DNA of 64,000 bases from Lathyrus oleraceus. Its lineage: Eukaryota; Streptophyta; Magnoliopsida; Fabales; Fabaceae. Shown one piece after another: positions 11,161-25,200 of the stretch. Location: assembly GCF_024323335.1 (NCBI RefSeq), contig NC_066584.1, forward strand, positions 269,801,618 to 269,865,617, given 5' to 3'. Numbering within the stretch: position 1 is the stretch's first letter; each line of letters opens with the position of its first letter. The notes under the pieces are model-generated. The model searched no databases and was not told the origin of the DNA. It saw only the letters and a program-made list of their open reading frames with translations. The position numbers and the translations under genes are program-made.

Positions 11161-12415
11161 GAATAGTTGTTTGTCCTTAAGCAACTTAGCTCACAAAGAT
11201 AAAAAAGGACAACATAATGAAGCATGCAAAGTTTATGAAATAGAAATGAATAGTACTCATACATGAAATTATTTCTGATTTCCATTCGATCAAATTCCCC
11301 TGTACTAGATCAACACTATAGGCATTGTAACGACACTAACCATGTAAACACAGACCAAACTTTTCCATCATTAGATATTGTTCAAATTGTAGTTTTGTAC
11401 CTAAGTCTCACTTATCGATTTTCTTCTTTCGTTCTTTTAACAATCAAATTAAGGCAATGAAATATGGATAATCATCACAAACTATACAAAGCTAATTGAT
11501 GATTTATTTGTTATTTACAACACATGAGCGGGTTAGCTTTTGTGAGGGGTGACCTTTTTAGGTTACGCCCGACTTACTCCGGCCAACTTCTATTTATTCA
11601 AATAATATTTATTTTTCGACATTGGGTGTCAACCACAGTTAGGTTGAATAATCAGGTATGGGTCATCCAACTTAATATGTACAATTGCCTTTTACTTCCA
11701 CTTTTTTAATTTAACTTTATTTTATTACTTTATTTTCTCAACTAACTAAGTATAGCGTGCGAATCTATAGTATGACACACTATTTTTTGTAGAACTTATT
11801 ATAATATACTTTTCAGAATTCGAAGACTATAACACAAAACGAGTCAAATTGATATCCTATTTGGAAAAAAATTGGGTGTTCGAACAATACCTATATTATC
11901 GATTTTTCCTAGGGCCCAAAATCTTAGCCTTTCAGCCCTAAATTACCATATACTTTCTTACTCAATGAAATCAAAACTTCAGAAAAAAAATTTAAAACGA
12001 ATCAAAATTTGGGAGAATCTTTAAAGCATTGCATATACAACTAGAAAAAGAAAAATCTACTAAAAACATATCAACTTAGACAAACACATAAATTGTGATA
12101 AAATAAAAGGGCATAAATAAAAATAAAAGTGGAAACACCCCACCGCCCAAACTTTAACCGGATATTGTCCCCAATGTTTCTGAATAAGGAAAGAGAGGGC
12201 AAAGAGAGAACTAACATATCACCTCATAGACGAGGCAGAATATGAAGCATAAGCTGCTGCATCATTTGTTTAACATTTTCTTGATTATCCTTTTCTTGAC
12301 GTATATCGTCTGGTAGGAGGGGGGGGGGGTCTTTTCATACAATAGAAAAATAGAAAGATAAAAGTTGCTTTAGTCTATACTGGGCTAGAATAAAACTTCA
12401 ATATCAAAAATTGTC
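11161..12415 (-). other. Non-coding interior of relic E
   Basis: No coding signal. The minus strand shows the G-rich post-pol motif around 12130-12185 and a 12-base G run (read as C on that strand) at 12318-12329. Confidence 0.4.
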
Positions 12416-12433
12416 TCCCCTGCAACGGTGCCA
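12416..12433 (-). other. Primer binding site of relic E (Athila type)
   Basis: TGGCACCGTTGCAGGGGA on the minus strand, a variant of the Athila-type PBS; element D carries TGGCGTCGTTGTTGGGGA at the matching place. It follows the LTR edge GCATCA by six bases. Confidence 0.65.
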
Positions 12434-12439
12434 AAAAGT

Positions 12440-12930
12440 TGATGCAAGCCGCAAGTGCACGACAATGTGAAGTAGTATAAAAGATATCGAACCACAAAGA
12501 GATATTGTTTGATTACTGATTTTTACTTTAGAAATGTAAAGCTAAGGCAATCTAAAGAATGGGGTTTTAGTGTTGATGAATACAATTAACATAAATATAA
12601 GATAAGACATGAGGTACATGATTACCTATTGAACGTATCCAATTGCCTCTTTGAATCAAATATGAGAAAAGCAAATGTGAATTATAGAAAATAGACAAAA
12701 ATTTACAACACCTACTTTCGTAGCGTGCTAGACTCTCTTAGATGGATAATTCGTCTACTTTTGCTTGCCCGAATGATTCATCTGAGAATATTTATTTAGC
12801 ACGGCTACACGGATTTCTCAACTGAGAGCGACACACCCTTTCAGTGTCGCCAGACTTATTTGAAATCCTCAAAATTATTTTATATAGTTCATTTAAGTAT
12901 TTCAACTGCCTTACAACTAAATTCCTTATA
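12440..12930 (-). repeat. LTR of relic E (outer edge not resolved)
   Basis: Ends GGCTTGCATCA at 12440 next to the PBS. The other boundary cannot be placed by eye; 12930 is a soft limit. Confidence 0.4.
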
Positions 12931-12934
12931 ATTA

Positions 12935-14650
<1,716 letters not shown>

Positions 14651-15362
14651 TTTTGAGTACAATTTTCAAAAAAAAAACAATAAATATAATGAAAAATAGG
14701 ATGTTACATAGATAACTTATTAAAAATAACTCTTAGTTGATCTAATTTTATGCAGCTTTAATATGAATTTTTTAATGTTTAAATTACAATTGTAAAAAAT
14801 AATACTTATATCATAATAAAGATGTTGTAAATTAAGAAGTTTATTTCATAGTATAACTATAATATAATTGAAATTGTCATTACAGAAAAATGAAAAATCT
14901 ATTATTTTTTCATTTATAAAATAATTTTTATAAAAAAATTAATTTATAAATATCAACAATTTTGCTTACATTAATGAACGACATAAATGATGCCGTCATG
15001 AATTCACTATAAGAAATATTTATTTTCTGTGAATTTTCCTATAAATTTTTATGATAAATCTGCATGAGACGTGTTATTCTATTGTTATTGTTTCCCAAAT
15101 AAAACTTGGTGAATTTCAGCAGGGAGAAACTCGGGTAAACCCTTTAAAAATATCCGAGACAAACCCATATATTACGCAAGTCAAACAAGGTAAACCTTAG
15201 AAAAGTACATATTAAATCCATAGATAATATGTTTCTATAATTAAAAAAAAGTTGAATTATTCTTATTTTATTTATTAAATATTGATAACATTGTCTCTCC
15301 TTCACATTGGAAGGAGTTCCTCCCAAATAATAAGTTACAAAAACTAATAACAAAATGAGCGT
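14651..15362. other. AT-rich interval, nothing recognised
   Basis: No coding, RNA or repeat feature could be supported. Confidence 0.4.
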
Positions 15363-15470
15363 CTCCTTCACTAATGCAGCAGGATGAGTTTTACTAGAAT
15401 CAAATGGAACTTGGATCTCTTCATGAAGTTGTTTACCATGGCTTTTGCATGCACTGATCTCAACCAACAT
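15363..15470 (-). pseudogene. Possible ABCG/PDR transporter fragment
   Basis: A 36-residue stretch including GKQLHEEIQVPFDSSKTHPA resembles the segment between the first nucleotide-binding domain and the first membrane domain of plant PDR-type ABCG transporters. Nothing recognisable continues on either side and the reading frame soon becomes random. It is a scrap at best and the match could be coincidental. Confidence 0.3.
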
Positions 15471-16179
15471 ATTGATAAGCTGTGTTCCTTCAAAACCAGT
15501 ACTACTCTAGGTGTGTTCATCATGGCTTTGTATGCACTGTCTCATCAACTAACATAAAGGTACAATGGCAATAGATGAGGGTGCTAGAGGCCCAATCATA
15601 CTGGCCCTTTTTCCAGATAAAGGTCTTACAAGTTGGTATTTTGATTGCACTGAATTAACAGAATTTTAAGGGTTGATGCTGCATTACAATTGATGAGACA
15701 AGTCATAAACCATTATGTTATGCAAATATAGTTTTTTATCTTTAAATATAACCAGTTCCCCCTATATTGATATATGTTAAGTTCTATACCAACCAAATTG
15801 AAAAATAATAATTATATAATCAAAAGCAAGAACCTGGTGTAATTCCACCTCCGGGAGTGGTGTACAAATTTATTGTTAATTGTTAAGTTTGACTTATAGG
15901 TAACGTCAAGTGAACAAGACACGATTTAACGGTATTATTGTAATCTGGATCATTAATATCTTTATATATACTTTAACATTGAAACCCTAAAAATGTGTAA
16001 TACAAATAAATCGATAATATGAAACTATAGTAGTAGATATGGACAATTTGATCGAACTGCATGACCAATGTTTTTGTGTGTCCCTCTAATCTGATATGTA
16101 TTCGTATAAATGATCTAACACCTATATATTTCCAACCAAATTTTTATGACACAATAAGTAAGCAATACAACCTAGTTAA
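15471..16179. other. Interval without recognised genes
   Basis: Contains two near copies of ATGGCTTT.GCATGCACTG (15438 and 15522 regions), about 84 bases apart. Probably further interior of the copia relic that begins at 16615. Confidence 0.35.
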
Positions 16180-16615
16180 CCACAATGCATAAAATCCACA
16201 GATTCTCCGGATTCCATAAAAAATAGTTCAAACTCCTCTATAAACATATTGATTTTAGAATCCTTGATTTCCTTCTTTCCCTCGTATAGACTTTGGAGAG
16301 GATCCCACATACCTTTAAAACTCGTATGATGTGAAATCGAATAGAACACTTTAGCACTTAGTGCTGAAATAAGTATGTTCCTCGCTTTAAAATCATATGA
16401 AGCCTTTTTTATTTCAGCATCATCCCAAGCTTTAGATGTTTAACAATTTCGTCATCGCCCATGAGAATAAATGGTCCCTAGGTGACAGCACACCACAATT
16501 TTTTATCAACCGATAACAGGTGTACATACATGATCAATTTCCAATATGTATAATTTTCTCCTTTGGAAACTAGTGCTCTATTATACGCTCCCTTAGAACC
16601 GTAATCTTTCGACAT
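16180..16615 (-). pseudogene. Copia gag relic
   Basis: Minus-strand frame from the Met of MSKDYGSKGAYNRAL at 16615. It reads through ENYTYWKLIMYVHLLSVDK and, after one stop and a frame change, ALSAKVFYSISHHTSFKGMW and DSKINMFIEEFEL. This is the gag N-terminal domain of SIRE/Maximus-type Ty1/copia elements. The start lies 47 bases after a PBS-like site. Pol is not recognisable downstream. Confidence 0.7.
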
Positions 16616-16661
16616 ATTCAAAAACTTTTGGATGTCGATTCGACACAATCAAAAGACCAAC

Positions 16662-16674
16662 TCTTGATGCCAAT
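16662..16674 (-). other. PBS-like site of the copia relic
   Basis: TTGGCATCAAGAG directly after an LTR edge CCAACA (16675). It is a decayed version of the initiator tRNA-Met PBS used by copia elements. Confidence 0.5.
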
Positions 16675-18500
16675 TGTTGGGTGTGAATATGGAAGTAGAA
16701 AAACGGTCTAGATGGAGTGAATAGATCGAAATTAAAAAATTCAACCGCCGCTTTCCAAAATCATCGTGTTTTCAAAAATGAGTTGCAAGCAGAATGTTTG
16801 ATGCAAAAAATTATGCAGTTGAATATTGATCAAGCTAACACAGTTCGTTTCACAAGTATCAAAGATTATAATGATGAAAAGCTTGGTATGAATTGACTCA
16901 ATTAGTGTAGTCACTAGAAGTGTACAAAATGATTCAATTTGTGGAGTTCTAAATTCAATTTGTTTTTAGATTATCAATCAGCAATCTTGCTTAACAAGTT
17001 ATCCAATTCCAGCAAAACCTAATGCTTGTGTAATAAATCGCTATCAAGAACAAAGGATATAATACGATGGAATTGAAAAACCTAAGCATAAAATCACTAC
17101 AAATTTAAATTCAAGAGTAAGAGTTAGAGAGATGACACTGAGATTTATAATGCTTCGGTGTTCGTCCTCGCTTTGCCTACGTGCATTCTTCAATGATTTC
17201 TCATTGAAACCTGCATAGTTCAATTGTTATTTGACAAATATTTCTAAGAGTTCATACCATTATCAATCCACAATAAAACTGAGAAAATAAATCTCCTAAT
17301 TTGGATCTTGACTTGTATACACCAAACTTGATAACCTCTTATATGTATTCTTTACTCAAATATGTTTCTTGAATCCTCCAATAACATCAATTCTGCTTCA
17401 AGCCTTCGTGTGTAGAAATATACCCCTTGATCCTAGTGATTCCTTGAGCGGTGAAATTTTTCGAAGATCTGAGAAGAACTCTCTGCCTTATTTGTAGTCT
17501 TCCACACAGTTACTACTAAGGCAATGTTGGAGCGAAGAACCTACTTATTTTAAATGGAATTTGTCGCCACCATTGACAATCCCTCAATCTTGATAACAGC
17601 TAGAAAAAACTCAACAAGATATCCAAGAACGATTAGTTTCAAGTATGTGCATCCTTCAATCAATCTCAGAACTCTCGTTATCAAAATCTGAACTCAATTG
17701 TAGTTGAAGATGCAACAACTTCATATCAAGACTTTGAACACTCAAAATAGAGGAAATTTATTTTCACTAAAAATCACACTGAAAACATGTCCATAATAAT
17801 AGATGTTATGAGAATGATGATGACAAAAATGTTTTATATGTGTTTGAGATTAAGCACACAAAATGGTTTAAAAAGGTAGTTAGATTCGAATCAAGAGAAA
17901 AAATGATTTGAATTAAATGAGCAATGAAGTGGAATGGAAGAAATAAAAATTTTTGAAAAAATTGTCAGTTGATTAGGATCAGACAAAGTATGATTTGAAT
18001 CATGTTTAATATTTGATTCGGATCAAATGACACATAACTCACAAAGAATTTTGAAAAATAAAATTCATTTGAATCATGTATAAATATTGATTCGAATCAA
18101 ATCAAATAGAATTTGTTCGCAAGAAAATGATCAAAATTAAGTGTAAAATTTAATCAGAATCAAATCATTGAGTTTCACTTCTATCCAATTTGATCATGAT
18201 AAAAACTTTAGGGTAAAACTGAATGATTCGAATCAATCTTGTAAATTCTCAAATTTTCAAATTTTCAAAAGTATATTGAGATTTTACTTTTGAATCAACT
18301 TTAACCAAAAGCACAAAATTATTTCGTTCCATTAATATATTTTATTTCTCAATAAATATTTAGATCAAGATCAAATTTAAACAAAGTTTTATGCATACTA
18401 AAAATGAATCAAATCAAACTCTATTCCGAGAAATGCAACCCTGAAGGAGACTCAACTGATCGAAATAAAAACAAAGATTAAAGCAATAAAATAAACAACA
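16675..18500 (-). repeat. Probable 5' LTR of the copia relic (outer edge uncertain)
   Basis: The inner edge is CCAACA at 16675 on the minus strand. The body contains repeated near-palindromes of the type TTGATTCGAATCAA (17885-18240). The outer boundary is not visible; 18500 is an estimate. Confidence 0.4.
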
Positions 18501-18559
18501 AAATAATCGGATATAGAAGCTCCCCCTTAGTGAATTAAGGACATTCGACTATATTTTAT

Positions 18560-18730
18560 TTATTTATTTTTAAGCTATTTTTCATCACGATTGAAATTCC
18601 AAACATGGTGAAAAGTGATGTCTGGTCATGGGTTTTAATCTCATCACCGATAGTTTTATTTTTATTTATTTTAAAGCTACTTTTCAACAAGGCTGAAAAT
18701 GCAACCGGGGTGAAAAGTGGTGTGTTCCTA
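18560..18730. repeat. Tandem pair of about 105-bp units built on TTTTCA..GGTGAAAAGT
   Basis: Two diverged copies: TTATTTTTAAGCTATTTTTC onward at 18565 and TTATTTTAAAGCTACTTTTC onward at 18667. Each contains a hairpin-like pair TTTTCA / TGAAAA. Related short motifs recur at 19420-19540. It may be subterminal sequence of a DNA transposon. Confidence 0.4.
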
Positions 18731-18984
18731 TTTTTTCCCAAGATATGTAACGCTCCATGTTCATTCACTTTTGTTCAAAACGAACTTAGATGAACTTCAT
18801 CTTCTACCTCCAAACCCCATCTTCCATTTCCGAAACTCTATTTCTCCACTAGATCAAACTCAAAAACATCATTTCTTCCATAAACAAAACTACAAAACAT
18901 CATTTGTTTCATCATCGCGTATCAAAACTCCATATCTCTTCTCCAACTTGAACGAGGCAAGTAAAACATGAATTCAAGTTAGAA

Positions 18985-19340
18985 ATATTATCTGTTGTTA
19001 TTGTTGTGTCAGGTAAAATATTTAATGTTATTTTTGTTGTTGTTTAGATTTAATGTTTATCAATTTTAATGATATTATTGTTGTTGTTGTTTTGTTTTTG
19101 TTGTTATTGAGATTTTATGTTTAACGATTCTATTGATTTAATTTTTGTTGTTGAGATTTAATGTTTAACAATTCTATTGATTTTTTTGTTGTTGTTAAGA
19201 TTTAATGTTTAACAATTCTATTGATTTTTTGTTGTTGTCGTCGTCATTGTTGTTGTTATTGTTATTGTTGTTCTTGTTTTTTATTTTCTCGTTCTTGTTC
19301 TTGTTCCTGTTATTATTGTTGTTGTGTTAGAAATATGTAA
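18985..19340. repeat. GTT-rich array with about 60-bp imperfect units
   Basis: Four diverged copies of GATTTAATGTTTAACAATTC plus TATTGATTTTTTGTTGTTG between about 19045 and 19240, then a TTG/TTC-rich tail. No coding. Confidence 0.6.
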
Positions 19341-19559
19341 TATTCTATATATTGATGGAAGATCTCAATGTAATTAGCCAAAGCACGTGAAAAAATTGAA
19401 GAATTGGGCTGACTAATTTTCAGCGGGGTTGAAACTTTCAACTATGATAAAAAGTGAGTTGACTTCATTTCTTTCCCTAAAATTGAAATTTTCAACCGTG
19501 ATAAAATATAGCGCGCTATCCAATTTTCACCACAGATGTTAACCCGTGACACACTTCGT

Positions 19560-19850
19560 TATCACATACCACCATATGTGGTGGAATCATTCTTTCTATA
19601 ATAGTGATAAATATTTTTGTTAGTAGTAGTGTAGTCTTTAATAAAATACCATTTAATTTGTAAATTCTTAACATTAGAATGCACGATGAGATTTTTAGTA
19701 AGATAAATAGTAGATTTATTATCAAAGTAAATTGGAATTTTACTTACAAAACAAATAAATATCATCTAACTTCTTCATCCACAAAAAATGTGAGCAACAT
19801 CCAGCTCCAATATATTCTACTTCTGATGTTTACAATTCTATTATGCCTTT
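19560..19850 (-). pseudogene. Copia RNase H relic just downstream of the transporter gene
   Basis: The minus strand reads IPIYFDNKSTIYLTKNLIVH followed by SNVKNLQIKWYFIKD, the C-terminal RNase H segment of Ty1/copia pol. A piece upstream (about 19840-19780) in another frame reads like the preceding EYIGAGC segment, so there is a frameshift. It is a short, old fragment without LTRs. Confidence 0.6.
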
Positions 19851-20099
19851 TCTTTTGCTTGATAGGTAAACCATATTTTCACCAATGTTAAAACATCCAC
19901 CAACTATGCAAGATATATAAGGATTCAACATATATTTGTGTATGATTCCAAGTCTAAAAGCTATATAGAGTTATCTCTCCTTTAAATTTTCAATAACAAA
20001 TTTTATTAAGAGTACAACCTACAAATACCAAAATAAATTACAATTGGAACTTTCAATTAATCCATTTTCCACCACATTGCAAATTCAGCTATTCATGAA

Positions 20100-22137
20100 T
20101 CAAACCAACCCCTTTTTGCGAGCATGTGCAACTATGACGAGAAACATAGAAATGCTAGCAATTGCTGTAAAAATACACACCTGCAAATAAAAATATATAT
20201 TATACATTCTTGAATTTGATTATCATGTTTAAAAATTGCATAAAACATAGTACTTAATTCTGGTTACCCATTTGAACATGTAATCATGTTTTTTTTGCCA
20301 AGAATATTGAATATTCATGCCAAGTACTCCAGTCACTAGTGAATAAAATGCAAGAGAAAGTTCTCCTGAGTTAAGAAATAGCTCTAACTGCATAGATACA
20401 AATATTCAAAGACTTAGTAGCATGAAATTTATGTAAAGAAAAAAATAATGAATATTCAATGTTTATGTAGAAAAAAAACTCATATTATAGCACCTGAATC
20501 AACTGATTTCGATGGTTGTCAATCTGCAAAATATTAAAAATTTATTTGTACGGTGATATAGCATTTCTCCAAATCCCAATATACATATAAATTGCTAGCT
20601 ACTAGTTAGTTACCTGAATATTCATGTAATCTTCAGTATCATCAATATACCCTCGTAGCTGTAAATGAAAATTCTAATATTTTTTAATTTATATATATAT
20701 AATCAAGATTATACAGAAATAACAGATAAACAGATACTAAACTGCGCCGTTATACAATATGTAACAAAATAACTTTGAGACTTACGGTATACAATCTATC
20801 CAAAGTTCCATCAATTTGCATGTAATAAGCCTACAAAATGAATAACATCAGATATTAATATAGCTTTTCACAATAATTTAAAATGGAAGATTATTTCTTT
20901 TATGCTAAAAATAAATGGTATAACCTCTAGTAGCATTTCAATCTCATCCACATCATTTTCATCTCTAAGATATGTTGCCACGCTTTTTGATTTTGTGGTG
21001 GGAGATGAAGCGCCTGAGTCACTTATAGGTGATAATGCAGATACCAACTTTCTTGATAAGTATAAGTCAGCCATGTCTTCGTCATCATCCATTAAGTGTT
21101 CAATCTCTTCTCTTACCTAGTGTATTTGATAAAACAAATTAAATTTGTATGTTTATCAATTAGTAATATGAACTAATCACAAGAAGAAGTAGTAATGACT
21201 AAAGTCAATCTATTTTAAAGATGACATGATTATGATAGATTATAATATGAAAAATATTAACATATACGATGCATATAAATTTAATTTTATATGAAGTATA
21301 TGTTATCTACGATTGATGCCTTTCTAGCAACATAAGATATCAAAAATAAATGGTGATTCTTTCTAAACATAAGATCGATGGCATGGGAGTTTATTAGGTT
21401 GAGATGTATGAATATGCTAGTCGGTGATTCCAAAATGAGAATGATGAAAACACTTAACAATTAAGTAAGAGTCTTAAGTGTGGAGCTTAGGTCTAGAAAG
21501 ATAGCATGCTTTGACACGAATCTCATGGTGTTCGAAGAAGAAACCAATTAAGGCACTCTCTATTTCTAAGGCGGAGTATACTGCAACTTTGTTGTTTGTG
21601 CCAATATGTATGTTTGATGAATTTGTTGAAGGATATGTGCAGTTAAAATGGTGAGGCTATAATGCTCATGGTTGATAACGTTTCCGCTACAATCTTGCTA
21701 GGAATCCCATTGTACGTGGGAGAAGTATATTGAGATGAAGTTTCAATACTTGAGAGAGCTTGTTAGTGAAGGAGGAATGAGGTTGGGGTATTGTAGAAGT
21801 TAAGACGAAATAAATGATTTATTGACCAAAACGGGGTATATTGAAGTATTCAAAAGATTGAAGAATCATATGAACATTGAAGACTTGGAGTAAATGAATT
21901 AAGGTGGCATGTTAAGTGAAAAAGAGTAATTAATGTGTCTGTAACCGACTACAACGGGGTTGTAACCGATTACACCCCTTTTGGAGAAAAAAAAGAGAGT
22001 TGCTGCAATCGCTTATAAGATATAGGTAACTGGTTACAACAAAAATAGAAGTGTTGAGTAACTAATTACATTCTGTCTGTAACAAATTATAGATTTAGAT
22101 TTTTCTTTTTTTTTTGTTACTTGTACCTCAATCAATG

Positions 22138-22200
<63 letters not shown>

Positions 22201-25200
22201 TTAATGGGTATCTCCTTAATAAGAATTCGTTTTTTCACCCTCATCTCTCTCACACACACACACAAAATATTTTCTTCTTATTCAATTATTATATTTAGTC
22301 AGATAATTAATCTGTATTTCAACATTATAATCGTTTTAAATGACAGGTAATGTATATCTATGATTTATATATCTTATGGAAGAAAGCTTTCAGAACTATC
22401 AAACTTTGTCACGAAGGAACCTTGCGGACTAGTATAATATTTGGTTGACTATGTTTCTTTCACATTCAATGGTCGTAGGTATGGTGCATCATAATGCTGT
22501 CAACCCATCTAATATACCAGAGTATTGTGAATTCGGTGTTTCTAAGCCCAGTGTTGCATACAGTGATTTTGGGAAAGATTTTAACACTAAAGAGGTGATT
22601 ATGTTATGTGATCATATGATTTAATGGATAACTGGAAAAACTTCTAAACTAGGTTTTGGGATAGTCATTAGGAGGTCTGATTCTAGTTTTGATAGAAGAC
22701 AACCATTTGTTGTGATGAATTATGAAAGAAGTGGTGAGTATAAAGAACCTCTTTAAAAGTTGAAATGTGGTAACATTGGATCAAGAAAATGTGTATATTA
22801 TTTTAAGTTAGGAGAGTATTATAGAGAAAATATTTGAAAATTTATAATGTTGTGTATACGTAATCATGAATTGGATCGCAAGTTAGTAGTTCATCTGATT
22901 GTTAGTCGTTTAGGTTATGATTAAACTAAAAATGTTATTGAGATGATAATGAACACGATTTTGCCTAAAAACATACTTTATCGTATGTTTGATGATTTGT
23001 GAGATATTGTACGTCATAACAATTGATTTGGATGGAAAATGAACTTTTTGTCATTTTTGAATTTTTGAGTGTTTTTCAAATGAAGAATGAGAATGAAGAA
23101 GATAAAGGTTGTCTTGTGATATAAACACACTCTGAAAGATTATTTTCGAATAAGGTGAGTTCGAATGCTTACTTTTATAGAGATAATTTCGAGCTTTATA
23201 AAGTTTTTTGAAAAATTATAGAAGGGTAGTAATGAGAATCCTCTCAAATGTATAGTGTGTTTTGTCTCAAAATTGGGCATGAGTAAATGATTAATCTAAT
23301 CCAAAACAATTAAGAAAGTAACAAAAATCTAAAGCTAAATCCAATAAGGTAATACAAAACTTGAAAATATAAATTTGAAGCTATATTTATAGTTTTTGTT
23401 TCTGTTAAAGATCAAAGACATACCTTTTGAACTCTAGCAGTCAGCCTTGTTATTTTACTCTTCAACTTACGAATTTTGTCCAAATTTTGACCACTAATCT
23501 AAACAAATGAGTAATTCAAAAATATTAAATAATTATAAAAAATAAAAAATTAAAAAAGAAACAATAAAATATTGAAACCATGATGTTTACCATAGTTGTA
23601 AGCTCATCTAATGTAGGATAAGTATCCATCTCTAGATCTGCAACTCTTGCATCAAGGAAGCTACAGATTGCTTCAAGAAATATCTCTAGTGCTCGGATTT
23701 CGAAAGGTGACTCTGCATTTTATATTTAGATAATATTTGGAAAAAAATAAAGAAATAATAATTATATGAGAAATAAAATAAAATAAAGTTAAGAATAATA
23801 AAATATGAGTATCAAAATTATGAAACACAATTCCCTTTTACTACTATTCATGTTGAGATTAATCATACTAACCATTATGGTTTAGGCTAATGCAGTTTTA
23901 TTAGTTTGTTTAGTTTACTCCATTATGATTGGTAGTTATGAGATAAGGTTGTTGTATATAAAGGATACATTGCCACATGTAATACATCTATCAAATATAA
24001 CAGTATTTCATCTCATCTTCTTCCTTCTTCTTTATTCTTCTTTCTTCTTCTTCTGTTATCATTCCATAACAGTCTTGACAATGGCATGGTTATATTCCAC
24101 CATTGATGAATCTTGATAGATTACAATATGGTATCATTCGCCAATCCGATCCTTTTTCTGCTGCTATCTCACTGAATTCTTTCCCCAACCTCATTTCATC
24201 TCTCTCATTCAATTCTTTCGATTCTCATGGCTCCCTCTCGAGCTTCATCCTCATCAACTGATCCTGCTTTAGATCAAACCTCGTCGTATTTCGTTCATCC
24301 CAATGATGGCCCTGGTTCTGTAACAGTTCTTCCCAAACTCACCGGTTCCAATTATCACTTATGGGCTCGAAGCATGAAGAGAGCTCTTGGTGGAAAAATG
24401 AAGATTGAGTTCATTGATGGCTCTCTCCCTGTTCCATCAGACTCTTTTGATCCATCTCTGCGTGCTTGGAACCGCTGCAACTTGCTTGTCCATTCTTGGA
24501 TCATGAATTCTGTTTCAGATTCAATCTCACAGTCCATTGTTTTCATGGAAAATGCGTTGGATGTATGGAATGACTTGAAAGAAAGGTTTTCACAGGGCGA
24601 TTTAATATGAATCTCTGAGCTGCAACAAGAAATTTACAACTTGAAACAAGAAACCAAATCAGTTACAGATTTTTTTCTCTGATCTTAAAATCCTTTGGGA
24701 AGAGCTGGATCTATATCTACCTTTACCAACCTGCACCTGCCGCATAAAGTGTACATGTGAGGCTATGCGCAGTGCAAGATCCCATCACCAGCTATTGCAG
24801 ATCATCATATTTTTTACTGGTTTAAATGAACAGTTTGCTGTAGTGAAGTCCCAAATCTTGTTGATGGATCCATTACCAATTATGAACAAGATATTTTCCA
24901 TGGTAATTCAACATGAACGCCAACTCCAGCTCCCCATTCCACATGATGAAGCCCAAACATTGATCAATGCTGCTGATTCCAAGAGGTTTGGAACAAGAAA
25001 CAATGCCTTCAAACATGGTGTTCGCATTTGCACATTCTGTGGCAAGACTAACCATACTGTTGAAAACTGCTTCAAGAAACATGGTGTTCCACCTCATATG
25101 CAGAAACAATTTCAAACTTCAGCTAGCAATGTGGCAACAGATGGAAATAATGATGGATCTTCATCTCATAATGTTGACATTCAGAGTGACAATTCACCTA

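Larger units (their letters stand above)
10902..12440 (-). mobile_element. Athila-like relic E with internal deletion (extends past 12440)
   Basis: On the minus strand: an LTR ending GCATCA at 12440, a PBS (12433-12416), then a region that looks like Athila post-pol sequence (GGGGACAATATCCGG followed by a G-rich run near 12150), a PPT (11160-11146) and a second LTR start TGATAATTGTG at 11145 that runs to 10902, where Ogre A interrupts it. No gag or pol is present between PBS and PPT, so the coding part was deleted or this was a non-autonomous derivative. The LTR end shares GTGCACTTGC and GATATCTTTTA with the LTR of element D. Confidence 0.6.
21117..23423 (-). other. Intron 5 of the transporter gene (2.3 kb, loaded with relics)
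   Basis: GT at 23423 and AG at 21118-21117. It holds plus-strand debris: a copia RNase H tail, an (AT)n run and a FAR1/MULE-like relic, all antisense to the host gene. Confidence 0.8.
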
